NCBI RefSeq assembly: GCF_964204865.1
Contig: NC_135252.1
Location: forward strand, 7,151,383-7,215,382
Length of the DNA: 64,000 bases
Direction of reading: 5' to 3'
Source: Styela clava
Lineage: Eukaryota > Chordata > Ascidiacea > Stolidobranchia > Styelidae
Under the pieces are notes generated by a model. The model made no database searches and was not told the origin of the DNA. It saw nothing but the letters and a program-made list of their open reading frames with translations. Positions 61,901 to 64,000 of the stretch are shown piece by piece. Made by a program: the position numbers and the translations under genes. Numbering within the stretch: the first letter of the stretch is position 1; each line of letters opens with the position of its first letter.

Positions 61901-63205
61901 ATTCAAAACTGCTTAAGCTGGCAGGATTCAAATATATATAATATTTTATACTTTATTATTGGCGCTCAAGAAGTATGTGTAGTTGTGTACTAATATGGAC
62001 CAATATGCAATTTTGTTCAGCTACTTTACATCAAGTTGTGTACAGGGTCGAAAGCCTATGGCTACTTGGCTAACACAGACAGTCCCCGAACTCGTAATAG
62101 AACTAAAATCGAAATAAAATTATGGCCTAACTCTAACCTGGTACAAATACTACGGGAGTACCTTATTATTTTAAGACTGTTAAGATCAGTTATATAAACT
62201 ATGATGAAGACAAAAGACAAGGAATAATTATTTTGAATTCTATTCATTTTGAGCCGTTTGCATAGAGCCCTGGGTACTTTTTGTTATCATGTAATCACTA
62301 ATTATCTGACCAGCTTTTTTTTCTGTTCATTGTATTTAGGGGTAGAATAAGTGCAGTGCATTTTTTTAAGATTGTCAAGATTAATTGTGTAAGGTTTATT
62401 GAATCGAAAAGACAAGGAATAATCATTTTGAATTATGTTAATCTTGGTCTGTCGGCATTAAAGCCCTGGATAATATTTTGTTTTTGTATAATCACTGATT
62501 ATCTGACAAGCTTTCTTTTTTTTTCTGTTCATTGTATTCAAGGTTGTTAAGATAAATTATATAAGCTATGTTGAATCGAAAAGAAATGGAATAATTGTTT
62601 CAAAATCTGTTAATCTTGGGCTGTTTGCATAGAGTCCTGGGTACTTTTTTGTAATTGCGCAATCACCAATTATCTGACCAGCTTTTTTCTGTCCATTGTA
62701 TTTTAGAGTAGGATAAGTTAGAGGTTAGATTATGTTATCACATCACCTTCTAAGTCATCCAATCCAAACTAAGATAAACAGAATCAATGGAAAAATATCG
62801 GAACAAGAATAGGTGTGAATGTATCTTTCAAAGTGTAATGTAATAGCACAAAAGCTCTGCTGTCATCCACATCCCAACAAATAAACCAGAATTCTTCAGA
62901 GAGCACAAAATGCATTAAAAAGGGAGTCAAATTTTTGTAAAAACGTAACTTTTGAGTATTTTCATAAATGAAAAAATACCATTTATAACCATCTTTTAAA
63001 CTCTATCCCAAATAAAACAAGAGCGATAAAACTGTGGTGCCATAAAAAATTCCCACCTTCAACAGTTCCAATGATTCTTCTTCATCTAAATAACCATCTC
63101 CATTGATATCAGCAGATTCAAACACAGAACTCAACCAAACATCTCTTGTGTCAGGACGGGTCTGTAATTCTTCAGGATCTTGACCAGCTAGCAGACAACG
63201 TAAAC
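43939..63205 (-). CDS. PLCL: Phospholipase C-like protein (PLCL/PRIP), 5' end not seen
   Basis: PRIP proteins bind inositol phosphates and scaffold phosphatases and GABA-A receptor traffic in vertebrates. Exons, in transcription order: 63057-63205, 60501-60617, 59781-59886, 56799-56953, 56107-56231, 53513-53596, 53061-53220, 52120-52266, 51219-51418, 50105-50191, 49619-49731, 49046-49131, 48074-48182, 47273-47491, 46267-46709, 45493-45972 and 43939-44709. Together they give 1182 residues in one frame. Domains: EF-hands ([12 protein letters not shown]), X ([39 protein letters not shown]), an acidic X-Y linker, Y ([25 protein letters not shown]), C2 ([29 protein letters not shown]), then a PLCL-type tail with poly-Gln and Lys- and Ser-rich stretches. 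[15 protein letters not shown] and the WDFAWN tail motif point to PLCL rather than PLC-delta. Most catalytic residues are retained (see findings). The PH domain is missing from what I can read. Confidence 0.93.
48566..48866. mobile_element. Tc1/mariner-like MITE
   Basis: Ends ACCGTGTTTCCCCGAAAATA and, inverted, TATTTTATGGAAAACACGGT, with flanking TA. The same terminal motif is widespread in animal MITEs, to my recollection. It lies in a PLCL intron. Confidence 0.75.
51006..51134. repeat. Diverged direct repeat of about 50 bp
   Basis: TCGAATGATTCCAGCATGTA..TTGCCTGTTACACTTAACA is repeated 83 bp downstream as TCGAATGATGCTAGCATGCA..TTGTCTGTTATACCTAACA. It is in a PLCL intron. Confidence 0.6.
51555..51918. 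mobile_element. hAT-type MITE
   Basis: Ends CAGGTGTATGCAACA and TGTTGCACACCCCTG-like inverted repeats. Flanks GTCTAGAG and TTCTAAAG agree at six of eight positions. Directly after it another hAT-like end (CAGTGGTTCTCAACCTTTC, 51936) starts without a visible partner. Confidence 0.65.
53715..53980. mobile_element. SINE copy interrupted by a MITE
   Basis: GTAAGCAATGCAGAACCAGA (from about 53943) matches the 10741 SINE body, and CTCACCCAGAGAGTATTAAATTG (about 53798, first 20 matched) matches the segment that precedes it there. The two parts are separated by the MITE at 53827-53935. Confidence 0.5.
53827..53935. mobile_element. Short fold-back MITE nested in the SINE
   Basis: GCTCCCGAAG..GCGCACAACCTGAACATAGTA on the left folds on GTTCAGGTTGTGCG..CCGGAGCG on the right. 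It is a short variant of the GCGCTCC family, shared with 54957-55055. Confidence 0.65.
54957..55055. mobile_element. Short fold-back MITE, GCGCTCC family
   Basis: GTGCTCCCGAAGTATGTGCA, then CACACAACCTGAACATAGTA, folding on ATCAGGTTGTGCGC. It is nearly the same as the nested copy at 53827. It lies in a PLCL intron. Confidence 0.65.
56500..56770 (+). repeat. Long purine-rich tract
   Basis: The plus strand is overwhelmingly A and G for about 250 bp (for example GGGGAGGAGGGTTGGAGAGA). It is therefore a polypyrimidine tract in the PLCL pre-mRNA, just downstream of the exon ending at 56799. Confidence 0.75.
57500..59633. mobile_element. hAT-type non-autonomous element, 2.1 kb
   Basis: Inverted ends CAGGGATGGCCAATTCG and CGGAAATGGCCATCCCTG. 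The perfect 8-bp duplication AATACGAT is at 57492-57499 and 59634-59641. Many ATTCGAATATT-type motifs lie near the left end. The longest frames are under 100 codons and none resembles a transposase. It fills most of one PLCL intron. Confidence 0.92.
61961..62162. mobile_element. Fold-back MITE, GCGCTCC family
   Basis: Starts GGCGCTCAAGAAGTATGTGT and ends CAAATACTACGGGAGTACC. Interior shared with 40657 and 41845. It is in a PLCL intron. Confidence 0.75.
62173..62708. repeat. Three tandem copies of an intronic repeat of about 175 bp
   Basis: Copies begin near 62173, 62365 and 62542. Shared blocks: ACAAGGAATAATNATTTTGAA, CATAGAGCCCTGGGTACTTT, CACTAATTATCTGACCAGCT and TCTGTTCATTGTATT. They are diverged from each other, so the array is old. 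Confidence 0.8.
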
Positions 63206-64000
63206 CTAAAAATAACAAGGCACATAAGTGAATCCACTAGAAAACTCAGATAAGTGTCCTGTATTGAATTAAAGCAATTGACGGATATATCAAGTCTAAT
63301 GTACAAAACACAGGTGTAGGTGGTAAATCTACAGCAAGACTGACAGACAACATTTCAAATGATTATCGTTGAGAGATATCAAGATAGCATCTATGTGATT
63401 TGGGGCAACCAGTTGGGCATGTTTTCAGCGAGTGACACAGTTATGTTTGAACAAGTTTGAGAGTAACGTAGGTGAAGAAGATGAAAATTAAAATTTCAAA
63501 TATTCTTTATGCAATAATCCATAATCCATGGTCTGAAACCACCGAACCTGAATTTTAATATTTCTATTTTGAGTGAATATTCAGCAATAACAACCTATTT
63601 GCGTGAAAAGCTTTTCTAAAGTGTTTTTAGTTTGCAATGCATAGCAATAATTGCCTGAATATATCCAGTAAGCTTCTAAAAGATAACACTATGAAATCAG
63701 CATTAGTTACCATAACACGGACAACAGTCACATGCAAATCTGAGATAGCCATCGGATACCACCAATAAAAAATAAACTAAAAAAAGTTCCAGAATATTCT
63801 AATAGCAATCTAGTAATTGGTAATATTTCATTCAATAATGAGTTAAAAATAAGTGTACTCAAAAATGCAATATGCCTACTGCTTCAAAAATCATGATCAC
63901 AAATATCATTGTATACGAGTAAATCAGGCTCCCTGTATTGAGAACTCAAACCAGAATAACAAATTTCATAGCATATTTTACGATTTTATAACATACACAT
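63206..64000. other. PLCL upstream intron, nothing recognised
   Basis: The PLCL PH-domain exons should lie to the right. I found no convincing PH-domain exon in this stretch and no repeat with two ends. Confidence 0.5.

Noticed and set aside
1-64000. CRISPR arrays, operons, bacterial-type promoters
   Set aside because: Spliced eukaryotic genes throughout; no regularly spaced repeat array of that kind.

Overview
This is animal genomic DNA: AT-rich, with genes broken into short exons by GT-AG introns and many small DNA transposons. The gene content (a STAT5/6-type factor, a BTB-kelch protein, heparan N-sulfatase, a PRSS16-like protease and a PRIP-type phospholipase C-like protein) is metazoan. 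The gene density and intron sizes would suit an invertebrate deuterostome, and a tunicate is my best guess. That is an inference from gene content; there is no rRNA or mitochondrial marker to settle it.

Layout. (1) 749-9893 (+): the 3' half of a STAT5/6-like gene, from the DNA-binding domain through the SH2 domain and the phosphotyrosine tail to the stop codon. Its first visible exon exists in two tandem versions that look mutually exclusive. (2) 9.9-15.9 kb: intergenic, with a tRNA-type SINE, a hAT MITE and a long imperfect hairpin. (3) 15861-19481: a Ty1/copia retrotransposon on the minus strand with matching LTRs, a 5-bp target duplication and a 30-nt primer site matching half of initiator tRNA-Met. 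Its reverse transcriptase core has been deleted. (4) 20298-25371 (+): a ten-exon kelch-like (BTB-BACK-kelch) gene. (5) 26151-27026 (+) and 28982-29852 (-): two intronless, convergent copies of a 2,4-dienoyl-CoA reductase (DECR2-type) gene; the second carries a frameshift. (6) 30814-32340 (-): an intronless heparan N-sulfatase (SGSH). (7) 34306-39294 (+): an eight-exon S28 serine protease (PRSS16-like), divergent from SGSH, with a hAT element ending 25 bp before its start codon. (8) 43939-63205 (-): seventeen exons of a PLCL/PRIP gene, with EF-hand, X, Y, C2 and C-terminal regions. The PH domain lies off the right edge or was not recognised.

The introns and spacers hold at least eight non-autonomous hAT-type elements with terminal inverted repeats and 8-bp target duplications. 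They also hold a fold-back MITE family in five near-full copies plus shorter forms, two elements with very long inverted arms, and two Tc1/mariner-like MITEs.

The genes do not form one pathway. STAT and PLCL are signalling proteins, the kelch protein is probably a cullin-3 adaptor, the two DECR2-type genes belong to unsaturated fatty acid oxidation, and SGSH plus the PRSS16-like protease form a divergent pair of probable lysosomal hydrolases. The most notable observations are the STAT exon pair, which swaps a DNA-recognition residue (His versus Asn), the half-tRNA primer site of the copia element, and the PLCL protein, which keeps most of the catalytic residues that its vertebrate relatives have lost.
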